This document shows, one piece after another, positions 43,376-51,754 of a stretch of DNA of 64,000 bases. The notes beneath the pieces were generated by a model. The model saw nothing but the letters and a program-made list of their open reading frames with translations. It was not told the origin of the DNA and did not search any database. The stretch's first letter is position 1. Each line of letters begins with the position of its first letter. A program made the translations under genes and the position numbers. The stretch comes from Aliidiomarina sp047920995 (GTDB lineage: Bacteria; Pseudomonadota; Gammaproteobacteria; Enterobacterales; Alteromonadaceae): the NCBI RefSeq assembly GCF_047920995.1, contig NZ_JBLRWZ010000003.1, positions 52,167 through 116,166 of the forward strand. The letters are read 5' to 3'.

Positions 43376-45046
43376 TTAATCCGAGTCACTGCGATACTTT
43401 TCACGCAAACGGTTGCGGATACTAATTGCGGTTAGATTCAACATCACAATCAACAGCACTAAAACTAAGGCGGTTGCGTAAACCAAAGGCCTTGAGGCTT
43501 CAACGTTCGGGCTTTGGAAGCCCACATCAAAAATATGGAAGCCTAAGTGCATAATCTTCCGCTCTAAGTGAATGAAAGGGAACTCGCCATCTACTGGCAA
43601 GTTTGGCGCCAGCTTCACCACACCTACCAACATTAGTGGCGCTACTTCACCGGCCGCACGCGCAATGGCAAGAATTAACCCTGTCATCATTCCCGGCGTT
43701 GCCAACGGCACTACCACACGCCATAAGGTTTCTGATTTCGTTGCCCCAAGCGCCAGCGAACCCTGCCGCACGGTACTTGGAATCCGGGCTAAACCTTCTT
43801 CGGTAGATACGATTACCACCGGCAAAGTAAGTAAGGCTAAGGTTAAAGACGCCCAGAATAAACCTGGGGTACCATAGGTAGGTGAAGGCAACGCTGCTTC
43901 GTAGAATATCCGATCGATGTTACCACCAAGGAAATAAACGAAGAACCCTAAACCAAACACCCCAAATACAATAGATGGTACGCCAGCAAGGTTATACACG
44001 CTGATACGGATGATACGGGTAAGCGGCCCCTGCTTGGCGTATTCGCGCAAGTATATGGCGGCCAAAATACCGAAAGGCGTTACCATAATCGACATAATAA
44101 ACACCATGGTAATGGTGCCGAATATAGCTGGGAAAATACCGCCTTCAGTATTCGCTTCCCGCGGTTCGGTAGTTAGAAACTCCCAGATTTTGGCAAAATA
44201 CTGACCAAACTTAGCCATCAACGACATATCATTCGGCTGAGTAATAGCAATGATGGTGCTCAGGTTTAGAGTTACTTCGCGTCCATCGGTCATGCGCATC
44301 ACCAACGCATCGCGGCGACGCTCCTGCTGCAACGCGTCCATTTGTTGCCGCAGCACATCGTATTCAGCATCTAACGCAGCAGTTTGCTGATCCAACTCCG
44401 CGCGGCGCGCAGCAACCTGAGCTTCATCTAAGCCCTGCAATTCCATGCCGCGCAGTTCCAAGCGAATGCGCTCCATTGCTGTGTTAATGCGCCCTACTTC
44501 CCGGCGTTCAATTTGGCGCTGCTCATTAGCACGCGATATTGCACGTTCTAGCGCTACCGACAATTGCTCAGGAAACGCTTCTTCATCGGCTGTTACCGTT
44601 ACTAACCCATCGGTCATTAAAGCAACTGGAAAACCATAGAAATTTCCCCACTCTCGGCGCTCAACCACAAATGCGCCTTTCGGGTAATTCACCGTTTGCA
44701 TGGTATTACCAAAGTGCCACACAAAATCGGTACCGAGTTGATCCCGGTTGCCTTGCTTGAACAAGTACCGCGTTACCAAATCTTGGTCTTCATCGATTGG
44801 ATTACCGCCTTCTCGGGCCAAAGTGGCAGTGATCGTTTCACTGCGCACTATCTCGCCCATTACCGAACTTACTTCGCCAGTGCGAAAGTTGGTGATTTCC
44901 ACTTCGGCTACATTACCGGGCCAAAAATGGCTGAGGCCGCGCACGGCGATCAAGCTGAGAAGCCCAACCACCATCACAATACTAATAGTTACCGCACCGC
45001 CGGTTAACCAAATCCAAGGTGTACCGCTTCTAAACCATTGTTTCAT
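43376..45046 (-). CDS. pstA: Phosphate ABC transporter permease PstA, long form
   Basis: Inner-membrane permease of 556 residues, almost twice E. coli PstA (296). The N-terminal span (13-36) is followed by a periplasmic insert of about 250 residues that contains a predicted coiled coil (about 165-250, Glu/Arg/Gln-rich). The permease domain starts near residue 300 (GGIFPAIFGTITMVFIM) and holds the EAA-type loop LALGATKSETLWRVVVPLATPG. A GGGG site precedes ATG 45046. Long PstA/PstC pairs occur in Alteromonadales and vibrios. The insert function is unknown. Confidence 0.94.
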   Translation of the reverse strand: MKQWFRSGTPWIWLTGGAVTISIVMVVGLLSLIAVRGLSHFWPGNVAEVEITNFRTGEVSSVMGEIVRSETITATLAREGGNPIDEDQDLVTRYLFKQGNRDQLGTDFVWHFGNTMQTVNYPKGAFVVERREWGNFYGFPVALMTDGLVTVTADEEAFPEQLSVALERAISRANEQRQIERREVGRINTAMERIRLELRGMELQGLDEAQVAARRAELDQQTAALDAEYDVLRQQMDALQQERRRDALVMRMTDGREVTLNLSTIIAITQPNDMSLMAKFGQYFAKIWEFLTTEPREANTEGGIFPAIFGTITMVFIMSIMVTPFGILAAIYLREYAKQGPLTRIIRISVYNLAGVPSIVFGVFGLGFFVYFLGGNIDRIFYEAALPSPTYGTPGLFWASLTLALLTLPVVIVSTEEGLARIPSTVRQGSLALGATKSETLWRVVVPLATPGMMTGLILAIARAAGEVAPLMLVGVVKLAPNLPVDGEFPFIHLERKIMHLGFHIFDVGFQSPNVEASRPLVYATALVLVLLIVMLNLTAISIRNRLREKYRSDSD

Positions 45047-45066
45047 CGTTTATCTACCCCTTGTAA

Positions 45067-47355
45067 TTACAGGCTGCTGTAACGTTTACGTAATCGCTGA
45101 CGAACCACTTCAGCGATAGTGTTTAGAATAAAGGTGAAGGTAAGTAGCACTAGTGCGGCTAAGAACAAAATTCTAAAGTGCGTGCTGCCCACAGCAGTTT
45201 CTGGCAACTCCACTGCAATGTTGGCCGACAAGGTGCGCATACCTTCAAAGATATTGAAGTTCACGATAGGGCTATTACCCGTTGCCATTAATACAATCAT
45301 GGTTTCACCTACCGCCCGGCCGAAGCCAATCATAATCGCAGAGAAGATACCGGGGCTGGCAGTGGGGATAACCACACCTAGCACGGTTTGCCATGGCGTA
45401 GCCCCAAGTGCCAATGAGCCTTGGGTTAAATGCCGTGGCACGTTGAACACTGCATCTTCAGCAATAGAGTAGATAGTAGGAATAACGGCAAAGCCCATCG
45501 CTACACCAACCACCATGGCGTTGCGTTGATCGTAGGTAATGCCGTTATCGGTAAACCATTGCCGCATGCTGCCATCGAAGAACCAAATTTCAACGTAGGG
45601 GCTAAGGGTTACCATGCTCCAGCCAAAAACCAGCACAACTGGCACTAGAATGGCGGCTTCCCAGCCATCTGGAACGCGGTTGCGCAGCATTACAGGAAGA
45701 TAGCGCCACAGAAACGCCATCAGTAACATAACGATGGGCATCCCAATGAGCAACGAGAATACTGCCGGCAGGTTATTTTCCATAAATGGTGCCAACCATA
45801 AGCCAGCTAAGAAGCCCAAAATAACCGTAGGCAAGGCTTCCATGATTTCGATAGTGGGCTTCACCATGCCACGCAGTTTCGGCGTCATGAAGTAAGCCGT
45901 GTAGATAGCACCCATAATGGCCAAAGGCATCGCGAACAACATGGCAAAGAACGCCGCTTTTAACGTACCAATCGATAGAGGCACTAAGCTGAATTTAGAT
46001 TCAAATTCATCACTGGCCGACGATGATTGCCAAATATATTCTGGATCAGTGCGCCCCTCGTACCAAACCTTGTTCCACATCGCTGAGAACGAGATTTGCG
46101 GATGACGGTTCCACAGTTCGTTTACGTGCAACTGGTTGCTCTTATCCAATACCATTATGCGACGATTAACGGGCGATAAAGCGATACCTTGTACCGGTTC
46201 ATCCAGCAACTGCTGTTGCAATAAAGTACGGGCAGACGTGCCGTAGTGCACACCAATGCTGCCCTTAGCATCACCAACAAGAAACCCTTTCCGTGTATGT
46301 TCGGGGGCAATATGCGTAATAGCAGCCTGATGCGATTTGAAATCACGAATACGAACGAGTACGCGGTTGTTCTCATCATCGCGCACCAAGAACCACTGAC
46401 TTAGTGTTCCCTTATCGGTACCCACGATAATCGATACTGAACCCACTAGAAAATCCATGGCAGTAACATATTCACCTTCTGCCGCTCTAATGCTATGTAC
46501 TAATTCAGGTTCACGAGGGTTGCGAATATCAATGTAGTGCAGATAGCCGGCAGTATCCGCCACAAACACGCTGCGCATTTCTTTATCAACCAAAATGCCC
46601 ACGGGAGCAGCTGGCAACTCAGGAAGAATGCCACGGGATATCTGGGTTTCAACTTCGCCAGTAAAGAGGTTTTCCCGCGTTGTAAGGCGCGCCGTAACAT
46701 AACGGCCATCATCGGTATAGCCTACCAACATCGCCGAGCGAGCGCCGCGAGTGCTTTCTTGTAGGCTCATCAGCGTAATTGGCCGCCCTTCAGGATCAAG
46801 TTGAATAGGCTCGTTGCCATAGGGGCGAGCAATAGATGGCGTAATTAAACGCTGATCGTCTGGAAAAGTTATTTGGTATTCTGCGCGGGCTAAAGTAACA
46901 CTACCGTCGGTATAGGCAAAACCAACCAATCCACCAATATCTTCACCTTTCGCAAAGGTGCTAATAGCGGCACCTTCGTTGCCAGTAACTTGGTCTTGAT
47001 AACGCACCTGACCGGAATCAAGCGCAAAGAAGGTAACCTGGCCGCCCGCATCAAAATTGAGGCCCAGCTCTTGGTAACGCTCTATAGTGAGGTGTAAGGA
47101 GGGTGATTCACCAGGCAGCTGGAAGGTTGTTTCATGAGTAACCTCAGCACCTTTAAAAATCGGCATTACCTCATAAAACAGGTAAATAAATATCGTTGCT
47201 AATGATAACACCACACCGAATCCGGCAGCAGTAATTCCCCAGCGCGAGAAACCATTTTTAAACATCCGAATACGGCGACGCTTGGCGCGCAACTCCGAAT
47301 TCGGCAATCGGGACTCACGCGTAGGGCGCAGTGAGCTAGCAGTAAAATCTGTCAT
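45067..47355 (-). CDS. pstC: Phosphate ABC transporter permease PstC, long form with beta-propeller insert
   Basis: Inner-membrane permease of 762 residues against 319 in E. coli. One span at 40-62 leads into a periplasmic region (about 70-430) with blade-like repeats: SVFVADTAGYLHYIDI, SIIVGTDKGTLSQWFL, GFLVGDAKGSIGVHY and IMVLDKSNQLHVNEL, which suggest a WD40-like propeller. The permease domain begins near 457 (VPLSIGTLKAAFFAM) and includes the loop LALGATPWQTVLGVVIPTASPG. A Pho box and -10 lie just upstream, so pstCAB-phoU can be transcribed apart from pstS. Confidence 0.94.
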   Translation of the reverse strand: MTDFTASSLRPTRESRLPNSELRAKRRRIRMFKNGFSRWGITAAGFGVVLSLATIFIYLFYEVMPIFKGAEVTHETTFQLPGESPSLHLTIERYQELGLNFDAGGQVTFFALDSGQVRYQDQVTGNEGAAISTFAKGEDIGGLVGFAYTDGSVTLARAEYQITFPDDQRLITPSIARPYGNEPIQLDPEGRPITLMSLQESTRGARSAMLVGYTDDGRYVTARLTTRENLFTGEVETQISRGILPELPAAPVGILVDKEMRSVFVADTAGYLHYIDIRNPREPELVHSIRAAEGEYVTAMDFLVGSVSIIVGTDKGTLSQWFLVRDDENNRVLVRIRDFKSHQAAITHIAPEHTRKGFLVGDAKGSIGVHYGTSARTLLQQQLLDEPVQGIALSPVNRRIMVLDKSNQLHVNELWNRHPQISFSAMWNKVWYEGRTDPEYIWQSSSASDEFESKFSLVPLSIGTLKAAFFAMLFAMPLAIMGAIYTAYFMTPKLRGMVKPTIEIMEALPTVILGFLAGLWLAPFMENNLPAVFSLLIGMPIVMLLMAFLWRYLPVMLRNRVPDGWEAAILVPVVLVFGWSMVTLSPYVEIWFFDGSMRQWFTDNGITYDQRNAMVVGVAMGFAVIPTIYSIAEDAVFNVPRHLTQGSLALGATPWQTVLGVVIPTASPGIFSAIMIGFGRAVGETMIVLMATGNSPIVNFNIFEGMRTLSANIAVELPETAVGSTHFRILFLAALVLLTFTFILNTIAEVVRQRLRKRYSSL

Positions 47356-47401
47356 GATACGAAAGTCTCATTGTGGCAGATAGATGGATATCTTGAACGC
47401 A

Positions 47402-47435
47402 AATATAGTCAACTATTGTGACAGCAATATGACAG
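47402..47435 (-). promoter_or_regulatory. Pho box and -10 for pstCAB-phoU
   Basis: On the minus strand CTGTCATATTGCTGTCAC (47435-47418) matches the PhoB consensus of two CTGTCAT half-sites four bases apart. Ten bases later comes TATATT (47407-47402), the spacing expected for a Pho promoter. Confidence 0.85.
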
Positions 47436-47486
47436 CAACATAAAAACGTCACATATTTGTCATATTTCCTTTGTCTATTAAATACA

Positions 47487-47513
47487 AAAAGAGGCACGTT
47501 TTGTGCCTCTTTT
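47487..47513 (-). terminator. Hairpin between pstS and pstC
   Basis: Stem AAAAGAGGCAC (47487-47497) with GTGCCTCTTTT (47503-47513), followed by T on the minus strand. It lies 21 bases past the pstS stop and ahead of the pstC Pho box, so it should end or attenuate the pstS transcript. Confidence 0.88.
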
Positions 47514-47534
47514 ATGGTGCATAACATCATCCAG

Positions 47535-48503
47535 TTATTGCACGTTCAATTCACCGCGAATACGCGCTGCCAATGATTCAGGCAATGGCACGTAACCGTC
47601 ACGGTCAACAACTTCTTGGCCTACTTTTGAGTACAGCATTTTTACGAATTCGCGCGTCATTGGATCGAAATCACGATTTGGGTGCTTGTTTACATACACG
47701 TACAAGTAACGGGCGAGTGGATAATTGCCGGTAGCAGCATTCTCTGCTGTTGGTTCGAAACACTCGCCGCCTTCGGTTGCAGATAAAGCGATAGCACGAA
47801 CACCAGAAGTACGGTAGCCAATACCTGAGTAACCAATACCGTTTAATGATTCAGTTACACCTTGTACTACAGAAGAGGAGCCAGGCTGCTCATTGATGCT
47901 CGATTTGAAATCACCGCCGAACAAGGCGTTGTCTTTAAAGTAACCGTAGGTGCCAGATACAGCATTACGGCTGTACAAAGCGAAATCACGATTCGCCCAT
48001 GAACCAGTTAAACCAACTTGACCCCAACGAGTAATATCTTGCTCATAACCACCGCGGCGAGTAGCAGAGAAAATGGCATCAACTTGTTGCAATGATAAGC
48101 ACTCAATTGGGTTATCGTTATTTACGTATACCGCCAGCATATCTATAGCCACTGGCATAGCGTATGGTGCATAACCATGGCGCGCTTCAAAAGTTTCGAT
48201 TTCAGATTGGCGCATCGCCCGACTCATTGGTGCGAAGTTCGCTGTTCCTTCGGTGATAGCCGGCGGCGCAGTTGATGAGCCAGCACCTTGAATTTGTACG
48301 TTTACATTTGGATAGAACTTATTGAACTCTTCAGCCCACAACGTCATTAAGTTATTCAACGTATCTGAACCGATAGAGTTCATGTTGCCAGATACACCAG
48401 ACACACGCTGATACTCAGGTAAACGGGGGTCAACACTCGCTGACGCTGAGACGCTCATAGTGAACACTGCGGCCGTTAGAGTTGCTATAATTGTCTTCTT
48501 CAT
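47535..48503 (-). CDS. pstS: Periplasmic phosphate-binding protein PstS
   Basis: Periplasmic receptor of the phosphate importer, 322 residues. Signal peptide ends near residue 23 (SVSASASV). Phosphate-binding motifs include IGSDTLNNLM, GAGSSTAPPAI, APMSRAMRQSE, and RNAVSGTYGYF. It resembles the PstS branch of vibrios and Alteromonadales more than E. coli PstS. It has its own Pho promoter upstream and a terminator just after, a layout that lets the binding protein be made in excess over the permease. Confidence 0.95.
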   Translation of the reverse strand: MKKTIIATLTAAVFTMSVSASASVDPRLPEYQRVSGVSGNMNSIGSDTLNNLMTLWAEEFNKFYPNVNVQIQGAGSSTAPPAITEGTANFAPMSRAMRQSEIETFEARHGYAPYAMPVAIDMLAVYVNNDNPIECLSLQQVDAIFSATRRGGYEQDITRWGQVGLTGSWANRDFALYSRNAVSGTYGYFKDNALFGGDFKSSINEQPGSSSVVQGVTESLNGIGYSGIGYRTSGVRAIALSATEGGECFEPTAENAATGNYPLARYLYVYVNKHPNRDFDPMTREFVKMLYSKVGQEVVDRDGYVPLPESLAARIRGELNVQ

Positions 48504-48556
48504 GTCTCTCTCCAGTTCCTATAGAAGGCACAGATATTGCGAATTAAACTGGAAGT

Positions 48557-48590
48557 ATCATAGTGCTGTAATGTGACAATTAAATGACAG
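48557..48590 (-). promoter_or_regulatory. Pho box and -10 of pstS
   Basis: On the minus strand CTGTCATTTAATTGTCAC (48590-48573) is a two-half-site PhoB box with one mismatch in the second half. Ten bases downstream lies TATGAT (48562-48557). The pstS start is 53 bases further. Confidence 0.85.
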
Positions 48591-48685
48591 TGGCAGTTTT
48601 TCCAATGTTTGCGACATCGCAATCAACTACAAGTAACAATTAGCTCATAATATAGGTAACTGCCTGCCCCTGCCTTTTATCGCGA

Positions 48686-49486
48686 TTATTTAGTTGCCTC
48701 CGGCCAAGCCGAAAATACCCGTATCGCATTGGTAGTGGTAAGGGCTGTTAATTCTTCCGCAGTTTGCTTACGCAATTCAGCCACTTTAGCTAATACCCAC
48801 GGTAAGTTCGCGGGTGTGTTAGTACCGCTTTTCGGCTTTGGCCTAATCGTTCGGGGCATTAAATAGGGAGAATCAGTTTCTAATAACAACCGGTTATCAT
48901 GGATGTGCGGCACCGCTTGCTGCAAATCAAAACCACGACGCTCATCACATACCCAACCGGTAATGCCAATATAGCAATCACGCTCTTGATATGCTGAAAG
49001 TGCGGTTTTATCGCCAGTAAAGCAATGCACAATTACCGCTGGCAGTTGTGCAATGTACTGATCTAAAATTGCTAATTGATCACCAATGGCATCGCGTTCG
49101 TGCAAATAAACCGGCATTGCCAACTCTGCTGCAAGCTCAAGTTGCGCTGCAAATACCTTTCGTTGCACATCTGGCGGAGAAAAATTGCGGTTATAATCGA
49201 GGCCGCATTCACCAATAGCTCGCACCTGCGGATGCTGGGCTAAGCTGCGCAATTGCTCAATAAAATCAGCGCTAACAGATTTAGCATCGTGCGGGTGCAC
49301 TCCAGCGGTGGCGATGCAACCTAGCAATTGTTCCGCTAATTGCACTGCCGCAGTGGATGCATCAATACTGGTACCAATAATTACATTTCGGGTTACGCCT
49401 ACGGCGCTAGCATTTGCAATTACCTCAGCAGCTCGCTTATGAAGCGAAGCTGCAGTGAGGTTCACGCCAACATCAATAAGCCCCAT
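48686..49486 (-). CDS. tatD: TatD family metal-dependent DNase
   Basis: A 266-residue TIM-barrel hydrolase. Motifs: DVGVNLTAASLHKRAAEV at the start, TAGVHPHDAKS, GECGLDYNRNFSPPDVQRKVF, VYLHERDA, VHCFTGD and LLETDSPYLMPR. These supply the metal ligands. E. coli TatD is a 3'-5' exonuclease acting in DNA repair and is not needed for Tat export despite its place in the operon. Here one unknown gene separates it from tatC. Confidence 0.95.
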   Translation of the reverse strand: MGLIDVGVNLTAASLHKRAAEVIANASAVGVTRNVIIGTSIDASTAAVQLAEQLLGCIATAGVHPHDAKSVSADFIEQLRSLAQHPQVRAIGECGLDYNRNFSPPDVQRKVFAAQLELAAELAMPVYLHERDAIGDQLAILDQYIAQLPAVIVHCFTGDKTALSAYQERDCYIGITGWVCDERRGFDLQQAVPHIHDNRLLLETDSPYLMPRTIRPKPKSGTNTPANLPWVLAKVAELRKQTAEELTALTTTNAIRVFSAWPEATK

Positions 49487-49492
49487 AGCAGA

Positions 49493-50197
49493 TTAGTTAC
49501 TAGGCCGAACGCGCATGCGTCTATTTGAGCCATCGGTACCGAGAAAGAAGCCACCAAAGCGAGCAGGTTCAATATAATACTGCTCGCCTTCGCGTACCGC
49601 AAAATTACCATCTGATGAAATCTGTTCCCATACTTGGCCATTATCTAAACGCACTCGTTGCAAGCCGCGTGGGTTTTGCCATACTTCGGCAATAGTGTAA
49701 TACGTTTTTTCAGTAGGTGGTCGGTTTTTACGCGCCTCTTCTTCTGCCTGTTGTTGCGCAGCTTGCCGTTGCGCCTGTTCTGCTCGTTGTTGAGCCAATC
49801 GCCGTTCTGCTTCCTCGGCACGCCTTTCCGCGGCTGCTGCTCGTTCCTCTGCCTCTTGCTGCGCCCGCTCAGAGCGCTCTTCACCACGAGCTGCCCCTGG
49901 CGGAATCTGTTGATTAGCGCCGCGCCCCTGGCCAGCGCCTCGTTGGCCTTGCTCTGCAGGCCCTCTAGCTGCAGCGGGTAACTCTGTTACCAACTGATCA
50001 AAGCAAGTGAGCCGCTCAATGGCACTATTAATGCGCGCACAGGCTCTGAGTTGTTGCGCGAGTTGATGTTCATCTTGAGCTCGCTCATTTGCTTGTGAGT
50101 TACCTTGCCCCGCCACTACCGGCGTTGCTAACACTACAAATCCCGAGGCGAGGGCTACCACCGCTCCTTTAAATTTCATGTTGAATAGCTTATTCAT
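49493..50197 (-). CDS. Exported coiled-coil protein of unknown function in the tat operon
   Basis: A 234-residue protein. A signal peptide covers about residues 1-30 (VVALASGFVVLATPVVAGQG). Next comes LRACARINSAIERLTCFDQL, a Cys-containing motif found near the start of several envelope proteins. The centre (about 80-165) is a Gln/Glu/Ala/Arg-rich segment likely to form a coiled coil. The C-terminal part (TYYTIAEVWQNPRGLQRVRLDNGQVW and GGFFLG) looks like a small beta domain. GAGGA lies eight bases before the ATG and only four bases follow the tatC stop, so it is co-transcribed with tatABC. Function not known. Confidence 0.8.
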   Translation of the reverse strand: MNKLFNMKFKGAVVALASGFVVLATPVVAGQGNSQANERAQDEHQLAQQLRACARINSAIERLTCFDQLVTELPAAARGPAEQGQRGAGQGRGANQQIPPGAARGEERSERAQQEAEERAAAAERRAEEAERRLAQQRAEQAQRQAAQQQAEEEARKNRPPTEKTYYTIAEVWQNPRGLQRVRLDNGQVWEQISSDGNFAVREGEQYYIEPARFGGFFLGTDGSNRRMRVRPSN

Positions 50198-50201
50198 CAG
50201 T

Positions 50202-50936
50202 TTATTCCTCTTCGGTTGTGATGCTTTTTTTCGTATAGAACCGCGCTAAAAACACGCCTAACTCAAACAGAATCCACATGGGTACCGCAAGTAACGTTTG
50301 TGAAATAATATCCGGCGGCGTAAGCAACATTCCCACCACAAACAAAATCACAATCACATACGGCCGCTTAGCGCGAAGCTGAGCAGGAGTAACTACACCG
50401 CTCCAACATAATAGGAGTATTGCTACAGGGATTTCAAAGGCGATACCAAAAGCAAAGAAAATCTTCATTACAAAATCAAGGTAGCTGGAGATATCTGTGG
50501 CGATGGCTACCCCTTCTGGTGCCATGCTGGTGAAAAACCCAAAAGCTAACGGCAACACCACATAATACGCAAAGGCAATACCCGCATAAAACAGCAAGCT
50601 ACTGCTAATCAACAATGGCGCAATAAGCCTACGCTCATGCTTATATAAGCCAGGGGCAATAAAACGCCAAATTTGGTGCAATAAAAAGGGAATGGCCAGT
50701 AACACAGCCACCATTAAGGTTAACTTAAAGGGCGCAAAAAATGGCGCACCTACATCGGTGGCAATCATGCTGGTGCCTTCAGGCAAATGCACCATTAATG
50801 GCTCGGCTAAGAAACGGTAAAGATCCCGAGCGAAATAAATCAGCGATAAAAATATCAGGGCTACCGCAGCGAATGAACGCAATAGGGTTTTGCGCAGATC
50901 TACCAAATGATCAAGTAACCCTGTTTGGCTTTCCAT
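50202..50936 (-). CDS. tatC: Sec-independent protein translocase subunit TatC
   Basis: Six-span inner-membrane core of the twin-arginine translocon, 244 residues. The N-terminal LLDHLVDLRKTLLRS (with the receptor-site Glu replaced by Asp), the FxxP-type loop region and the RAKRPYVIVILFVVGMLLTPPD stretch are diagnostic. It receives the RR signal peptide together with TatB. Starts two bases after tatB. Confidence 0.96.
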   Translation of the reverse strand: MESQTGLLDHLVDLRKTLLRSFAAVALIFLSLIYFARDLYRFLAEPLMVHLPEGTSMIATDVGAPFFAPFKLTLMVAVLLAIPFLLHQIWRFIAPGLYKHERRLIAPLLISSSLLFYAGIAFAYYVVLPLAFGFFTSMAPEGVAIATDISSYLDFVMKIFFAFGIAFEIPVAILLLCWSGVVTPAQLRAKRPYVIVILFVVGMLLTPPDIISQTLLAVPMWILFELGVFLARFYTKKSITTEEE

Positions 50937-50938
50937 GG

Positions 50939-51394
50939 TTACTTATCCTTTTTCTCGGTAGCAGCATGAGTAGGCTTCGTTTGCTCAACCGCTGTTGTAT
51001 CAGCAGCTGGCGTATCGGTATTTGTGGCGTTGCCATCGCTTACACTACTGCCATCGGCTTCCGCTTCCAGCTCAGCAACTGCTTTATCCATATCTTTTGC
51101 CGCGTAAGGAGTGCGTACCGAAGCCGCGGCATTTTCTAATTCTTGTAGCGAACGCTTTAGTTCTGGAGATAGGTTCTCCATATCAGCCGCTGATTCAATT
51201 TGCTTTAAATGCTCATGCAACTCTTTTACCCGCAGCTCATGGTTAAGCTCGGCTTCCATCTTGCTACCGAACGATTTCACCTGCGCAATCGTACGCTGCA
51301 GCGAACGAATAGCGCCCGGCAGCCGCTCTGGCCCCAGCACAAACAGGCCAATCGCAGCTACTACCAATAACTCCCAGAATCCGATATCAAACAT
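50939..51394 (-). CDS. tatB: Sec-independent protein translocase subunit TatB
   Basis: A 151-residue protein with one N-terminal membrane span (IGFWELLVVAAIGLFVLGPERLP), the typical GPERLP hinge, an amphipathic helix and a long acidic cytoplasmic tail rich in Asp/Thr/Ala. Forms the substrate receptor with TatC. The order tatA-tatB-tatC is the classical one. Confidence 0.96.
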   Translation of the reverse strand: MFDIGFWELLVVAAIGLFVLGPERLPGAIRSLQRTIAQVKSFGSKMEAELNHELRVKELHEHLKQIESAADMENLSPELKRSLQELENAAASVRTPYAAKDMDKAVAELEAEADGSSVSDGNATNTDTPAADTTAVEQTKPTHAATEKKDK

Positions 51395-51432
51395 TGGCTA
51401 CGCCTAAATTTGTACTGATAAGCACGTTTGCA

Positions 51433-51636
51433 TTAGTGCTTGGTAGGCTCATCATCATCGTTCTTATCGATTTGCGGCTTGTCTTCGCCTTCTTTCTTCT
51501 CTGCATCCATCTCTTTTTTAAAGCCCTTAATTGCAGTGCCTAAATCAGAGCCAAAGCTACGCAAGCGCTTGCCGCCAAACAACAGCACGATAACCGCTAA
51601 TATAACCAGTACTTGCCAAAAACTTATGCCACCCAT
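51433..51636 (-). CDS. tatA: Sec-independent protein translocase subunit TatA
   Basis: A 67-residue pore-forming subunit with MGGISFWQVLVILAVIVLLFGGKRLRS and then the amphipathic FGSDLGTAIKGFKKEM helix, followed by a charged tail. The FGGKRLRS hinge marks TatA rather than TatB. First gene of tatABC. Confidence 0.96.
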   Translation of the reverse strand: MGGISFWQVLVILAVIVLLFGGKRLRSFGSDLGTAIKGFKKEMDAEKKEGEDKPQIDKNDDDEPTKH

Positions 51637-51754
51637 TTCATTCCCCTTTTACCAATTGGCAAACTCATGATTAACTTGTTTGCCAAAAATATGCCAGTAA
51701 TAACATGGGGCCATTACTTACTGTGGCTCCCGAATTTATATGGTTTTCGAATTC

